Shown: one piece after another, positions 29,463-41,504 of the stretch
How positions within the stretch are numbered: the stretch's first letter is position 1
Layout of the letters: the number at the start of each line of letters is the position of its first letter
Source: Adenophora triphylla var. japonica
Taxonomy: Eukaryota > Streptophyta > Magnoliopsida > Asterales > Campanulaceae
DNA length: 64,000 nucleotides
Direction: 5' to 3'
Assembly: GCA_022495995.1 (NCBI GenBank)
Contig: JAFEMH010000075.1
Location: forward strand, 248,001-312,000
Position numbers and translations under genes: made by a program
The notes under the pieces: model-generated
Databases searched by the model: none
What the model was told of the DNA's origin: nothing
What the model saw: only the letters and a program-made list of their open reading frames with translations

Positions 29463-29830
29463 TGTTAGAATATTATAATGTTTGTTAGTATATTAGATAT
29501 TATTTTATTATATTGTATATTTATCCCTTTCCATAGTCAATAGGTATTTGATAATGTTTATATCCTATATTAGTGCTAACTAATTAGTATGTATCCTAGA
29601 TTAGTGCTAAAGTGATTGAGACTCATGTTGTATATATATTGTCTGGTGATGAATAAAGAAGGTAAGGAATATATTCTTTCCTTAAAGAAGGTAAGGAAGA
29701 TATTCTTTCCTCACCAAAGTAATACAGATAAAGTGATTGAGACTCATGTTGTATATATATTGTCTGGTAATGAATAAAGAAGGCAAGGAAGATATTCTTT
29801 CCTCACCAAAGTAATACATATAATGTTTTT
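29463..29830 (+). repeat. Putative copia-type LTR remnant (unit 1) with internal duplication
   Basis: A purine-rich AAGGAGGAG stretch precedes TGTTAGAATATTATAATG, the usual look of a polypurine tract and LTR start. It contains TGTATATATATTGTCTGG as a possible promoter. A segment of about 100 bp (AAGTGATTGAGACTCATGTT through GATATTCTTTCCTCACC) occurs twice, at 29608 and 29729. The end is undefined. The second unit has the same feature from 34726. Confidence 0.4.
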
Positions 29831-30687
29831 TCCTAAAAGTAATACGTGTTTTTTTGACGATTTTTGAGATAATGTTCCTTCTAGTTTTAATACAGATAAT
29901 GTTTTTGACATGTGATGTTCTTTAAAAATATGATGTGGCATGTTGTGATGTTACGTTTGTTTTTTCTTACTTGGCACGAGATGTTGATGACTAAGTGCCT
30001 GAAACTGCCACAGACCACTAGTAACATCAGTTTTTACTGATGTGAAAGTTTCAGTTGAATAAATGGGCGGAAAGAGGTCTTGAGTATTGATCTGATCTCA
30101 AAATAAAAAAATGAAAAATAAATGGGGGCACCGTTGCGAAAGTGGCGGAAGGGTTTTTTTGCATTGGGGTAGGAAAGGTTTTTGTGTCTGTGAGGATAGG
30201 TTTGGCATTTTTTAAGAAGGGGTGGGGGTAGCCATGATTTATCATTCAAGAAAATATGTCATGTGATCAACGAGCATGCATGTATGAGACAACTTTAAAT
30301 TAAGCACCCGTTAAGAATGACATAACATAACAACTACAACCAATACACCGATTATACCTCATACCAATTTTTATTAAACCAAGTCCAAACACAGATTTGT
30401 CCCTTTAAGGGCTATGCTTTACTATTTAGTTTTTTTTTTTTTTTTTTGTTTTAAATATTGGGCCTTTTTTATTAATGAATGACTTAGTCTAATACAAGAG
30501 TGAACTTGAAAATGCATTTGGTGGAGTTTGAACTTGAAAGTGCATTTGGTGGGATTTGAACTCTTGACCTTTCATATGGAAAGGAATATCGAATGCCGCT
30601 TGAAATTATGGACCAGGACAAATATACTCAATATACCGTAATATATCTTGACCTTTAAGAAACCAACATAAGACAATATTGTAATAG
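29831..30687. other. Unit 1 intergenic DNA
   Basis: Nothing coding recognised. Contains a poly-T run at 30430-30448 and a directly repeated 35-base word (GAACTTGAAAATGCATTTGGTGG...) at 30503 and 30530. Confidence 0.45.
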
Positions 30688-31019
30688 GGCAGTAGGATTT
30701 GGGCCGCTGCAGCAACGTCATTCATAAATTATTTTGTAAGGTGAACATTCATGGAGGATTAGTATATTATTCATACTACTCCCAGTTTATTTTCTGGTCG
30801 GCATTAAAAGAATGGAACTCCCAATCCTGAAGAATGCAAAGAAAGTGTGGGGTTAATGGAACCTCCTAACCTTCATTCTTTTAGGCCTTTTACTACAAAC
30901 AATACTACTTTTATTCGCCCCATTCACAAAAAGATCAAATAGCAAATTGATGATTTTCATAATCTATTCGACATACTCGCATCCGACTTTGGATCGCAAA
31001 CTTCGTTCTTGGCCTCATA
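30688..31019. repeat. Dispersed repeat copy carrying the empty Harbinger site
   Basis: Matches 8311-8378 plus 9252-9512. At 30759-30761 a single TTA stands where the other copy holds the 873-bp element. The surrounding 30430-31060 is absent from duplication unit 2, so this repeat was probably inserted into unit 1 after the duplication, or deleted from unit 2. Confidence 0.85.
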
Positions 31020-31059
31020 AATAGGTACAAATACGTACATCACCATTCTTAAAATGTTT

Positions 31060-32500
31060 GACAAGTTATATGCAACATTTATTTTAAAGGGAGTAAATAA
31101 AATCATTACAAGTAGGAAGTCTATATCTCTCTGGGGGAAGTTTTCAAACAATAGTTTCAAGTTATACTTCCTCTGTCTCTAAATAAATGTCCAAATTCAA
31201 GAAATTATTGTCCCAAAATAATGAATCTTTTTCATAAAAAACTTTGCCCCTAAACATTTTTTTATCAAAAAAAAATTCACTATTCCTTTTAGGGCAAATG
31301 GCATATCTGTACCCTTAAGTTTTACAGAAGTTGTAGTATTGGTACCTATATTTCATTTTTGACAATTTTGTTATATTCACACTTTGTGGCAATATGGATC
31401 AAAAGTGGATGGTTGTTAATGAAATTGGACGGAAGCTAACATGATGAACGAAAACTTAACGAACTTCTTTAAAAAATTGCATTATCCATTCTTGAAATCT
31501 TATTTCATTATATATTAATTCTTTTTAGAATCAAATGTCAATTGAATATAAAATAAGAGGTAAAAATAATAAAATCATATATCTTCCAACCTCATATTTT
31601 TAAAGAACATCACATGTCAATTGTTTATAAATTAGGGGGTCAAAATGTCAACTATCCTTCCTCTTCAACCTCAAACAAAATAAACCAAAAAAACAATCAA
31701 AATCTCCACCATCCATTCCTTGACAGCCATCACCCTCAGTCCATCATCCTCTGTAATACACCATCCAACCCTAGTCACCACCCTCCTCTGCCCACCCATA
31801 CAATCTGAACAAAGAAACTTTGTAACGATTAATTTCAAGAGACAAATATTTGGGAAATCGGATATAAAAGATTGGTGGTCGGAGGGGTGAAAGAGGGGTG
31901 GGGAGTTCATTGGAATGAAATGGGGAGGATGAAAAAAAGGTTCTTGGTTAGGTGGGGGGTAGGAAGCCATTGATGTTGTTGAAAGGATATGAAAATGGAA
32001 GAGAGAGAAAAAAAGAGTTAGGAAGAAGACAGGGAGATAATTTAATTACTATTATGTGGAGGGTAGAAAAGTAATTTCATAAATACTTAATTTTTAAAGA
32101 AATGATGAAAATGACATTACTAAGGCCAGATGTCGACATACTCAACTTTATTCCTTTCCCATTGGCCAGCTGTTTTACAATTGAATAAGCACAAAGGTAA
32201 AGATGTCGACATACATATACTCGGCTTTATCCCATTCCCATTGGCCAGCTGCTTTATTTCTTTCCCATTGGCCAACTATTTTACATGATTGAATAAAAGC
32301 TACGTGATTGAATAAGCTCAAAGGTAGATTTAATTAAATGTGTCACTAGTAATATCTTTGTAAATATATGGACATTATAAGAATATAAATGTCCGAAACA
32401 TTGTTCACATATTTTCATTTACGGAATGATTAACTTGAAGTGAGATGGACCAAAAAAAAGTGGCTCACTTGAAATGGGACGGAGGTAGTACATGATTGAA
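31060..32500. other. Unit 1 distal intergenic DNA
   Basis: No gene. Contains MITE-end traces (CTTCCTCTGTCTCTAAATAA at 31168 and GGGACGGAGGTAG at 32477) and, at 32125-32300, three spaced copies of CCCATTCCCATTGGCCAGCTG-like words with ATGTCGACATAC. The plus-strand frame MSIVYKLGGQNVNYP and its minus-strand counterpart recur in unit 2 simply because the DNA is duplicated. Confidence 0.5.
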
Positions 32501-32815
32501 TAAGCCCAATGATAAAGATGTGAACATACTCAACTTTATCCCATTCCCATTGTGAAAAAAGAAGCATATGGGAGTTATGAAAAAGAAAACCTACATTTGT
32601 GAGAACGAGATAGAAGTGATGATCCTATTATTGTGTGTTACCACCACTGAAATCATGATCTTGATTTGACTATTTAAAAGAGTTTCAGATGTTGTGCAAG
32701 GTTATTTATGTTCATCTTGTCAAATATTTGTTAAACAATTCCTATTATGTTAAGTTGATGAATGTTTTTTATTCAAAGTTAATCCTAAAATAGAATTTGA
32801 TTTTCTTTCCGGAAA

Positions 32816-32900
32816 GGAATGATTGTATTCGATGCAGCTCAGTTTGATGGCTTCCTAAAAAAACTATCAGAGTTTAACAATGCTATGCTCTCTGACACGG
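32816..32900 (+). pseudogene. Unidentified captured exon (unit 2, complete)
   Basis: Acceptor-like CCGGAAAG, then GMIVFDAAQFDGFLKKLSEF, NNAMLSDT, then donor ACG/GTAAAT. This has the form of a clean internal exon of about 84 bp. It would belong to the second CACTA element before the duplication. I do not recognise the parent gene; it is not an obvious part of VPS15. Confidence 0.5.
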
Positions 32901-33639
32901 TAAATACTTGCTTACAGTACTTTTTCCATTTCATTTTCTTTTGGCTTTAAGCTCTTTACTCTTTAGCTGTTCATTGGTTCTGTGATTTTCTCCCTCTTTG
33001 ATTTATTAACTTTGTTTCTTTATTCATGATTCACTTTATTAGATAACTTTTTTTTTTTCATGGATAGTTCATACTGACTGACTGATCATGCTCTTCTAAG
33101 TGCTTTGTAGGACAGTATCTAAGTGCTTTGGAGGACAGGTATACCCATATCTAAGTGCTTTGGAGGACAGGTATACCCATATTTAATGCGAGTTATTAAT
33201 TTTTTTTTTGTGATTAACGCTAATTATATTATTCATATTGTAGGCTCGGATCAATCTTTCAAATTCTTCAACAGGTGACTTGATCTAGCTATTTCAAAGT
33301 ACAATGTTTTATTTAAACGGATGTTGATAAAAAATTGTAACTTTCATTTTGAATATTTGCTTATGCTTTTGAAGGGGACATATGTAGGTATATGTTTATG
33401 GTTTGAGTTACATGACTTTGTATGAGTATTTTTAAGATAGTTAAATGTTTTGTTTTAATAATTGTGTATATGGTGATGCCTAGATAGATTACAATATAGT
33501 ATTTTCTGTCGTATTCTTGTATGTGTTTATGTAAATTGCAAAAATATAATTGGTGGGTTGGATCCAATATAAAAACAATACCAAATATTCAGAGTTTGTC
33601 AAATGTATTTGGGAAGACAAAAACAAAATTGTGTCAATG

Positions 33640-34195
33640 TTGTTGTTGTATATAGAGAAGATTAGCAATAAAAAAATAAATAAAAAAAGAGACGATATAT
33701 CATTTGCAAGTGGCATTAACGTATAGTACTATCTTTCCGACTCTTATTTAAGATGCAAATTGATGTGATAATGTGAGAGAGAGAGAGAGAGGATGGAAAG
33801 TATTCAACATTTTAGCCATTATGAACATCCATTTTAGGCCAATGTTCATATCCAGAACACTTTAATATTATATAATTTTTACTTGCTCCCGCCCTATCTT
33901 ATTTTATCTAATTTGAAATAGAATGGATGAAATATTCAAGTTTAACCTATTAATTATATTGTTACTAGTAGTAATGGTGCATCAATAAATTTTTTAAAAT
34001 TTTATTAGAATTATTAAACTCTTATATATTGTTGGTAAAAATTAGAGTTAACCAACCAAAATAAAGTAGTACTTCTTCCGTTTTAGAATAAAAGTCTTAC
34101 TTTTCTTTATAGTACGCTTCATAATAAGAGTCTCATTCTGAAAATGACAAATAATGAATAGTATTTTTAGACAACTTTGTTCTTATAATCCTTGT
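33640..34195. other. Unit 2 segment absent from unit 1
   Basis: AT-rich. Holds a GA microsatellite (33776-33793) and a decayed MITE start (TACTTCTTCCGTTTTAGAAT at 34070). No coding sequence. It replaces the CACTA subterminal repeats found at the same place in unit 1. Confidence 0.6.
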
Positions 34196-34725
34196 ATAAT
34201 TATAAAAAAAAATCAATTCTTAACTAACCTATTTTTATTAACTTGAACTTTGAAAAGTATTTTAGATTATTATGTCATCAATCCACTTAAATATTTACTA
34301 TGAAAAATAAATGTATAACTCATATTTCGAAACTGAGAAATTAAAGTACTATATTTCTGGCACTCATGGAAAAAGGGATCCACTTTGGGTATGAAGATGT
34401 ATTTGGCTCTTTGTAGCGGAGAGAGGTTTCGGCAATAAAATAAAATAATTATAATAATAATCAAAGACTTGGTTCATATTATTATTTATTAAAAAATATT
34501 TTTTTTTACGTACATTAGAATTTAACAATTTAATTAGTTTAGATACATCCACTAGAAATGCATCGTAATTAGTTGTCCTTAAAATATATATCATGTGCAA
34601 ATTTATATGATAATGTAGAGAGAGAAAGAGAGAGGGGATGGAAAGCATTCAACATTTTAGCCATTATGAACATCGATTGTTCCGGTCTTAATGTCCGTAT
34701 TCCCTCCGTTCCGACTGAGGAGGAG

Positions 34726-35400
34726 TGTTAGAATATTAGATAATGTTTGTTAGTATATTACTCCCTCCGTCCCAGACCAAGGGTTCATCTTTCCCTTTTG
34801 GGACGTCCCAGACCAAGAGTTCATTTCCAAAAAAGGCAAGTTTTTGAATATATTAATACCCTTATCAACTTCATATATTTACAAAAAAACCATTCATTAT
34901 ATCCTTATACATTCTCTCTCCTATTTTCTACCACACATTTAACTACTATTCCTCCCACTCATTCTCTCTCCTATTAAATATTTTTAACTTTTACATTCTC
35001 TCTCCTATTCCCTACCACACATTTAACTTTTACATTATCTCTCATATTTCCTACCACACATTTAATTACTATTCCCTATCTCACATTTAACTTTTATTCA
35101 TTCTTTTAAAAATTTCTTAAGAAGCGTGAAATCCCCCCCATATACCCTTGGTCTGGGACGGAGGGAGTAGATAATATTTGATTATATTGTATATTTATCC
35201 CTTTCCATAGTCAATAGGTATTTGATAATGTTTATATCCTAGATTAGTGCTAAAGTGATTGAGACTCATGTTGTATATATATTGTCTGGTGATGAATAAA
35301 GAAGGTAAGGAAGATATTCTTTCCTCAAAGAAGGTAAGGAAAATATTCTTTCCTCACCAAAGTAATACGGATAATGTTTTTGACCAGATTACTTGTTCCT
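34726..35400 (+). repeat. Putative copia-type LTR remnant (unit 2), split by a MITE
   Basis: Same start (GGAGGAGTGTTAGAATATTA) as at 29463. After 35 bp it is split by a Stowaway element and resumes at 35168. The 100-bp internal duplication of unit 1 is absent here. Confidence 0.4.
34761..35167. mobile_element. Stowaway-type MITE, 407 bp
   Basis: CTCCCTCCGTCCCAGACCAA at the left; right end read inward CTCCCTCCGTCCCAGACCAA. It is flanked by TA. Unit 1 has the uninterrupted sequence TTAGTATATTAGATATTA at the same site, with a single TA, so this is a recent insertion. The ends are almost perfectly matched. Confidence 0.95.
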
Positions 35401-37376
35401 TCTTAGGCTTCTAGTTAAATACTTCTAACCTACCCAAATTGTACATCTTTTTTCTTTTTTGTCCCTGATAATTAATATTTCTTTTTGTTTTGGTCATGCC
35501 ATTAATATTTTGCATAATAAGTACTCCTTTCGTCAAAGGGCCATCCATTTATCCGTTAAAACATGCTGATGTGGCATGTTGTGATGTTACAATTGTTTTT
35601 TCTTACTTGGCATTTAAAAGGGGTGGGGTAGCCATGATTTATCATTCAAGAAAATATGTCATGTGATCAACGAGCATGCATGTACGAGGCAACTTTAAAT
35701 TAAGCACCCGTTAGGAATGGCATAACATAACAACTACAACCACTACACCGGTTATACCTCATACCAATTTTTATTAAACCAAGTCCAAACACACATTTGT
35801 CCCTTTAAGGGCTATGCTTTACTACTTATATGCAACATTTATTTTAAAATGTTTTCAAACACACAATTTTTATCAAACCAAGTCCAAATACGTACATCAC
35901 CATTCTTAAAATGTTTGACAAGTTATATGCAACATTTATTTTAAAGGGAGTAAATAAAATCATTACAAGTAGAAAGTCTATATCTATCTGAGGGAAGTTT
36001 TCAAACAATAGTTTCAAGTTATACTCCCTCTGTCTCTAAATAAATGTCCAAATTCAAGAAATTATTGTCCCAAAATAATGAATCTTTTTCATAAAAAACT
36101 TTGCCCCTAAACATTTTTTTATCAAAAAAAAAAAAAAATCACTATTCCTTTTAGGGCAAATGGATATCGGTACCCTTAAGTTTTACAGAAGTTGTAGTAT
36201 TGGTACCTATATTTCATTTTTGACAATTTTGTTATATTCACACTTTGTGGCAATGTGGGTCAAAAGTGGATGGTTGTTAATGAAATTGGACGGAAGCTAA
36301 CATGGTGAACGAAAACTTAACGAACTTCTTTAACAAATTGCATTATCCATCCTTGAAATCTTATTTCATTACATATTAATCCTTTTTAGAATCAAATATC
36401 AATTGAATATAAAATAAGTGGTAAAAATAATAAAATCATATATCTTCCAAACTCATATTTTTAAAGAACAACATCACATGTCAATTGTTTATAAATTAGG
36501 GGGTCAAAATGTCAACTATCCTTCCTCTTCAACCTCAAACAAAATAAACCAAAAAAACAATCAAAATCTCCACCATCCATTCCTTGACAGCCATCACCCT
36601 CGGTCCATCATCCTCTGTAATACACCATCCAACCCTAGTCACCACCCTCCTCTGCCCACCCATACAATCTGAACAAAGAAACTTTGTAACGATTAATTTC
36701 AAGAGACAAATATTTGGGAAATTGGATATAAAAGATTGGTGGTGGGAGGGGTGAAAGAGGGGTGGGGAGTTCATTGGAATGAAATGGGGAGGATGAAAGA
36801 AAGATTGTTGTTGAAAGGATATGAAAATGGAAGAGAGAGAAAAAAAAAAGAGTTAGGAAGAAGACAAGGAGATAATTTAATTACTATTATGTAGAGGGTA
36901 GAAATTTCATAGATACTTAATTTTTAAAGAAATAATGAAAATGACATGACTAAGGCCAGATGTCGACATATTCAACTTTATTCCTTTCCCATTGGCCAGC
37001 TGTTTTACATGATTGAATAAAGCACAAAGATAAAGATGTCGACATACATATACTCGGCTTTATCCCATTCCCATTGGTCAGCTGCTTTATTCCTTTCCCA
37101 TTGGCCAGCTATTTTACATGATTGAATAAAAGCTACATGATTGAATAAGTTCAAATGTAGATTTAATTAATATTTTTGTAAATACATGGACATTATAAGA
37201 ATATAAATGTCCGAAACATTGTTCACATATTTTCATTTACGGAATGATTAACTTGAAGTGAGATGGACCAAAAAAAAGTGGCTCACTTGAAATGGGACGG
37301 AGGTAGTACATGATTGAATAAGCTCAATGACAAAGGTGTGAACATACCCAACTTTATCCCATTCCCATTGGCTTTA
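35401..37376. other. Unit 2 distal intergenic DNA
   Basis: Same content as 30240-30420 and 31060-32540, minus the 0.6-kb repeat. No gene recognised. Confidence 0.5.
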
Positions 37377-37385
37377 AAAAATCTG

Positions 37386-38626
37386 GTGAAAGGCCCTTGT
37401 TTGGTATGCAGATGATCAGACAGCTATGGTTTGACTTAGCTGTCAGATATTAGATGAATTGTGCAGCGGAATAAGTGAAGCTTGAAATAATGATAGGACA
37501 AAGAACACAAAGAAATAATGCAAGTGTGTGAATGTGTTTGCAGAAATATAATAACACAGAGAATTTAAAGTGGTTCAGAGTTCACTCCTCCTACATCCAC
37601 CCCCACTGTCAATCTTGACAAGTGAGATCAATTTTATTATAATCTTTAATCAACAAGAATTACAAATGATTGATTTAGGTAAGTTCCTTGAACTTCCTCT
37701 TCCTAATTAGTACAGTCAACTAGGGATACACTTAAAGTTCAGTCTTAAGTGTTTTTACAACTTGAAGTACAGTCTCAAGATTTTACAAAACAACTAATAC
37801 ACTCAAAGTACAGTCTTGAGTGTTTACAAACTAATTCTACACCTAAAGTACAGTCTTAGGATTTTGGAATTTGTGAATTAACACACTAGGGTTGTTTGTT
37901 GTTGAAGCAAAGGTTTAGGGGTGAAGGTTTTGGTTTGGAACAGGGTTTGAAGGGTAGGGATTGGTGAGTGTGTGTGTGGATTACAGGAGGTGTGTGTGGG
38001 TGTAAGGGAAAGGTTTTGGACTGTGAAAAAGAGTATTTTTCAAGAGTATTTTGTGTAGAGGATGAACTCCTCTATTTATACCCTTCAAAGTAGCCGTTGG
38101 GATATGACTGTTGCAGCTACATTAATGAGCCTTGACGGTCTTTGCCCCACTTGTCCACTTGGTGTCTTCATGAGCCGGCTTGAGCAAAGTGGCTTGAGCC
38201 GAGAGCTTCCGTAAGGTCTTCAAGTGGTCTTCATTGGTCTTCAATGGTGAACTTGACAGCTGTGAAGATCCAGGTTCCACCTTGGTTGAGATTGTGGTAG
38301 CAGAGAATGAGACAGAGTGATGGCTATCAGAGGGAATGAAGTCATAGCTGTCAGATCATACAAAGGCTTAGCTATCAGAGATGTTCTCTAATAAGGACTG
38401 AGATGCACTTGATGATCTTGATAGCTAAGAGAGGGAATATGATTCATGTTATTGATTGAATGTAACCAATGTATAAGAGAGAATCATAACTGTCAGACTC
38501 ATAGCTGTCAGATAAACTGAAAGATGAATATAACATATTTCCTCTTTTGATATAAACCCTGTTCTATATATATATTCCTTTATCAAAACCAACTAACTAA
38601 GACTTTGACAAAGTTAGGTCCTAACA
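37386..38626 (-). repeat. 3' LTR of the copia element
   Basis: In element sense the LTR starts TGTTAGGACC at 38626, directly after the polypurine tract, and runs to about 37386 (…GGGCCTTTCA). A TATA box (GGGTATAAATAG in sense) lies at about 38075-38088. Short motifs such as AGCTGTCAGA recur around it (37438, 38348, 38506). The 3' end is inferred from a CA end. The 5' LTR is not in the window for comparison. Confidence 0.7.
38074..38088 (-). promoter_or_regulatory. TATA box of copia LTR
   Basis: GGGTATAAATAGAGG in element sense. Good match to plant TATA boxes, positioned mid-LTR. Confidence 0.6.
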
Positions 38627-38643
38627 ATTTCCCCCTTTTTGGT
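38627..38643 (-). other. Polypurine tract of the copia element
   Basis: In element sense AAAAAGGGGGAAATTG directly before the LTR start TGTTAGG. This is the expected primer site for plus-strand DNA synthesis. Confidence 0.85.
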
Positions 38644-38866
38644 AAAGGAAGATCTATTTAGAACATGTCTTCACAGTTAATGATAAGAGAAATATTAATG
38701 AAAGAAATAATTGAGGGATTCATATCATGCACAAGTAATCAGAATGAGATTGAAATACTTGGATTTGATCTCAAGATGAGAGAAGTTCACAAATTACAGC
38801 CATAAAAACAAAACAAAACAAAATAGATTGTTTCAACCACAAAAAAATGTTCCAACAAAATACAAT

Positions 38867-40680
38867 TCAGTCATCAGCAAGTTGATCATAGAATTCTTCT
38901 CTTTCTTGCCTTGCTGAAAGGAGCTCATTTCTTTCTTCCTCCAGTTCTCTTCTCATTTCTGGTTCAACTCCTCTGTAATAGAACTCATTGTTCCATTCCC
39001 AAGTCATCCTCTCATCATATTTGAAGAACTTATCTTCCTTTGCTTTCAGTTGGGCTCTTGTGAGAGGCATCTGATCATTTCTTATTCTCATTGTGCCCCA
39101 CAAATGCTTCTTCTTGTTCCTTGCTTTCTTGCTTTTCTTGGGCACAAGGGATGGATCTGGTTGAGGAACAGGGGACATATGCACTGGGGCTTGAGGAATA
39201 GGGGACATATGAAAGGATTGTTGAGGAGGGTTGGAAATGGTAGAAGATGGAATGATTATGGGAGAGTCTTGATCTGGGCTTGAAGGATCATCATCATCAT
39301 CATCAGTGTCAGAGTCTGATGAAAGATCAATAACATTATGAGCCCTGCTTTGGCTGACAGCTATGGATTCTCTGAACTCTTTGATCTCAGGAATAGAGAT
39401 CAGTTTCATGAAGTGAGAGTTTTCATTGGGAGAGTTGAAGAGAATGGGATCAACAGAGATGAAGGGTGAAAGATAGGGCTCAATGCCTGGATTTAGGGTT
39501 GGGGGAAAGATATTGACAATTTTGCTTATCAAAAGCATAAGGGCACACTTCTGTTCAAACAGAGAGAGAATGATTTTGCAAGTTCAATGCACAAGGTGAA
39601 AACTAAACCTTTTGGCATGAAGAGACAAGAATTGAGTGATGGAGAGAGAAGTTGGCTGAAGAGAATTTCCCAATCAATAAGTGTATTGGGAGTGATGAAT
39701 TTTGGGAATGATGGGATTTGGTGAACAAAATGAGAGGTTGATGAAGTCCTTGACACTTTCCATTCTTCATAGGCAAAGAATACTAATCCTGCAAGATTTC
39801 TAGCCACCATAATCAAACCATTTCTTGACAGTTCCTAGGATTTTGGATAGGTAAGGGGGTTTGCAATTTTTGGGAAATGGGTCACATTGGCTAACCTTGT
39901 CCTAGCTGCCTTGATGGAAGAAATAGAAAAATCAATGCCATAGCTAAGTATCCAAGGTTCCTTTTTGGGAAGGTAGGCTTGATTTAGAGTTGGAGGAATG
40001 GAATGGCTTGGAGGGCTGTCAGGACTGTTAGGGAAGGGATCACTGTCAGACACATCTTGACCTTGTCCAGCTAGGATTGGACTTTGAGGGGAGGCTTCAA
40101 CAGATTCATTTTCAGGGATTGGGGAGATTGGTTTGGAAGGAGCAGAGGTATGGGTTGAAAAAGATGGGATTGAAACAGAGGATTGACCAAGACTTTGATT
40201 GAGGAGATCAGAGCTAAATTGAGATTTTAGGAGATTTAATGCTGCCCTGACTTCTCCTTTGGTCAACTTTTGCTCAAGAATGGTTACAAGGGCTGCCTCA
40301 TTTTCTGGGGTTCCATTAAACACAAGTCCCTTGCATGCATTCACAATTGTTTCTCCCTTTGAGACAAGCTTGGGATCAATTTCAACTCCAACTTTCTTAA
40401 GACTTTGAATGACCTCAGATGTCTTATCAGGATTCCCCCTATCAATTTCAACAGTTGGGGTAGGTTCATTCACAAGCTCAGTCTCAGGTATAGAGGGGAT
40501 GGTTTGGATATCTTCATCCATAGCTGTCACCTTTGGGTTACTGGATGACTCTCCTGGTCCACTTCTTTTCTTGATAAGCCTAGACCTGAGTTCATCTATG
40601 GCTATCACAGTCTCCTCTTTACTTAGAACATCATCAAGATAAATGAGAGCAAATTTTTCAAGATCGTGATTCCCATCCAA
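38867..40680 (-). pseudogene. Copia extra coding region, C-terminal part (function unknown)
   Basis: Three adjoining minus-strand frames (40680-39835, 39816-39529, 39538-38867) look like one broken protein. It starts MDGNHDLEKFALIYLDDVLS, has a helical segment around KGEVRAALNLLKSQF, Ser/Pro-rich linkers, an acidic run (DLSSDSDTDDDDDDPSS), a basic run (KKSKKARNKKK) and a charged helical end (EMRRELEEERNELLSARQER). No catalytic motif and no obvious membrane anchor are seen. The position after pol corresponds to the extra, sometimes called env-like, ORF of SIRE elements. Family membership is inferred from position only. Confidence 0.55.
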
Positions 40681-41504
40681 CTCAATAGCATCAATGGCTC
40701 TTAAGATTTTGGCTAACCGTCGAGGTTGGGTAGAGGGGATATTTTCATCGTTGTTCCCCTTAAAGGTTGCTTCTCCGATTTTTCTTTGAGGTTAAGGATA
40801 GCTTCTATGGCCGATCGATGACCCGAGCTAGGTGTGGATGACTTGTCCACTCTTGACCGACAAGAGTGGATTTTGGAGAAAGAGAAGGGGTATTTATTTT
40901 GGTTTTCTTGGCCTTGGGAGCTTTCTTTTCAGGTTTTCTTTTCTTTGGCAAGGATTTAGAAGGAATGGATAAAGAGGATTGTACTGGATCCGTGGCCGTC
41001 TGTCTGGGTAGGGATATCCGTCGAGGTTGTTTGCCTTTGTGCAGAAGTTTTGGATAAGCTAATGGCCGCCCGAAGCTCTTGAGGGTCTATGTTATCATCA
41101 CCAACATTAGCTTGACCCACGGTGTCAACCTCATGACCGTCAATAGCACCCCTTTCTTCATTATCCTTATCATGGCCGTCGACAAGGTAGTTTCACCGTC
41201 GCCTACCCGATCATCCTTGTTTTTGCCCTTATTGCCATGAGGTACCACAGCCTTTTTCAACAACCCCGTCTTCTTCAAATTGGATTGTACACCCTCTTTA
41301 TTCTCCTACTTGTAGCCAATGCTATCAAGTCTTTCCAAAGTGTTCAATCTTCTTTCTTGTTTCGCTTGCGCTTTTTCTTGTGTTTCAATAAAGCTACTAG
41401 TACTTACATCATCTCCAAATTTCCTCATCACAAAGACCTTTCTTTTGTTTTAATGCAAAAGTTCTCGTCATTGAAACACTTTGTCTCCGATGCCTTCACG
41501 CCTT

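Larger units (their letters stand above)
27553..32556. repeat. Large tandem duplication, unit 1 (about 5.0 kb)
   Basis: 27553-32556 and 32557-37376 are copies of one segment in the same orientation. They share long runs with few changes, for example 27555-27660 with 32557-32665, 28310-28570 with 33350-33635, 28735-29118 with 34196-34585, 30240-30420 with 35640-35820, and 31060-32540 with 35915-37370. The junction at 32554-32565 joins CCCATTCCCATTG to TGAAAAAAGAAGC. No host gene is seen in the unit except the right part of the second CACTA element. Confidence 0.92.
32557..37376. repeat. Large tandem duplication, unit 2 (about 4.8 kb)
   Basis: Second copy of 27553-32556. Compared with unit 1 it has an extra Stowaway MITE (34761-35167), keeps about 0.55 kb at 33640-34195 that unit 1 lacks, and lacks the hAT MITE and the 0.6-kb repeat of unit 1. 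A 46-base segment (CTAAGTGCTTTGGAGGACAG and flanks) is tandemly doubled at 33120-33185. The right edge meets the copia element near 37380. Confidence 0.92.

Noticed and set aside
31614..31970. Paired ORFs conserved between 31614-31970 and 36418-36774
   Set aside because: The apparent conservation is due to the recent 5-kb tandem duplication, not selection.
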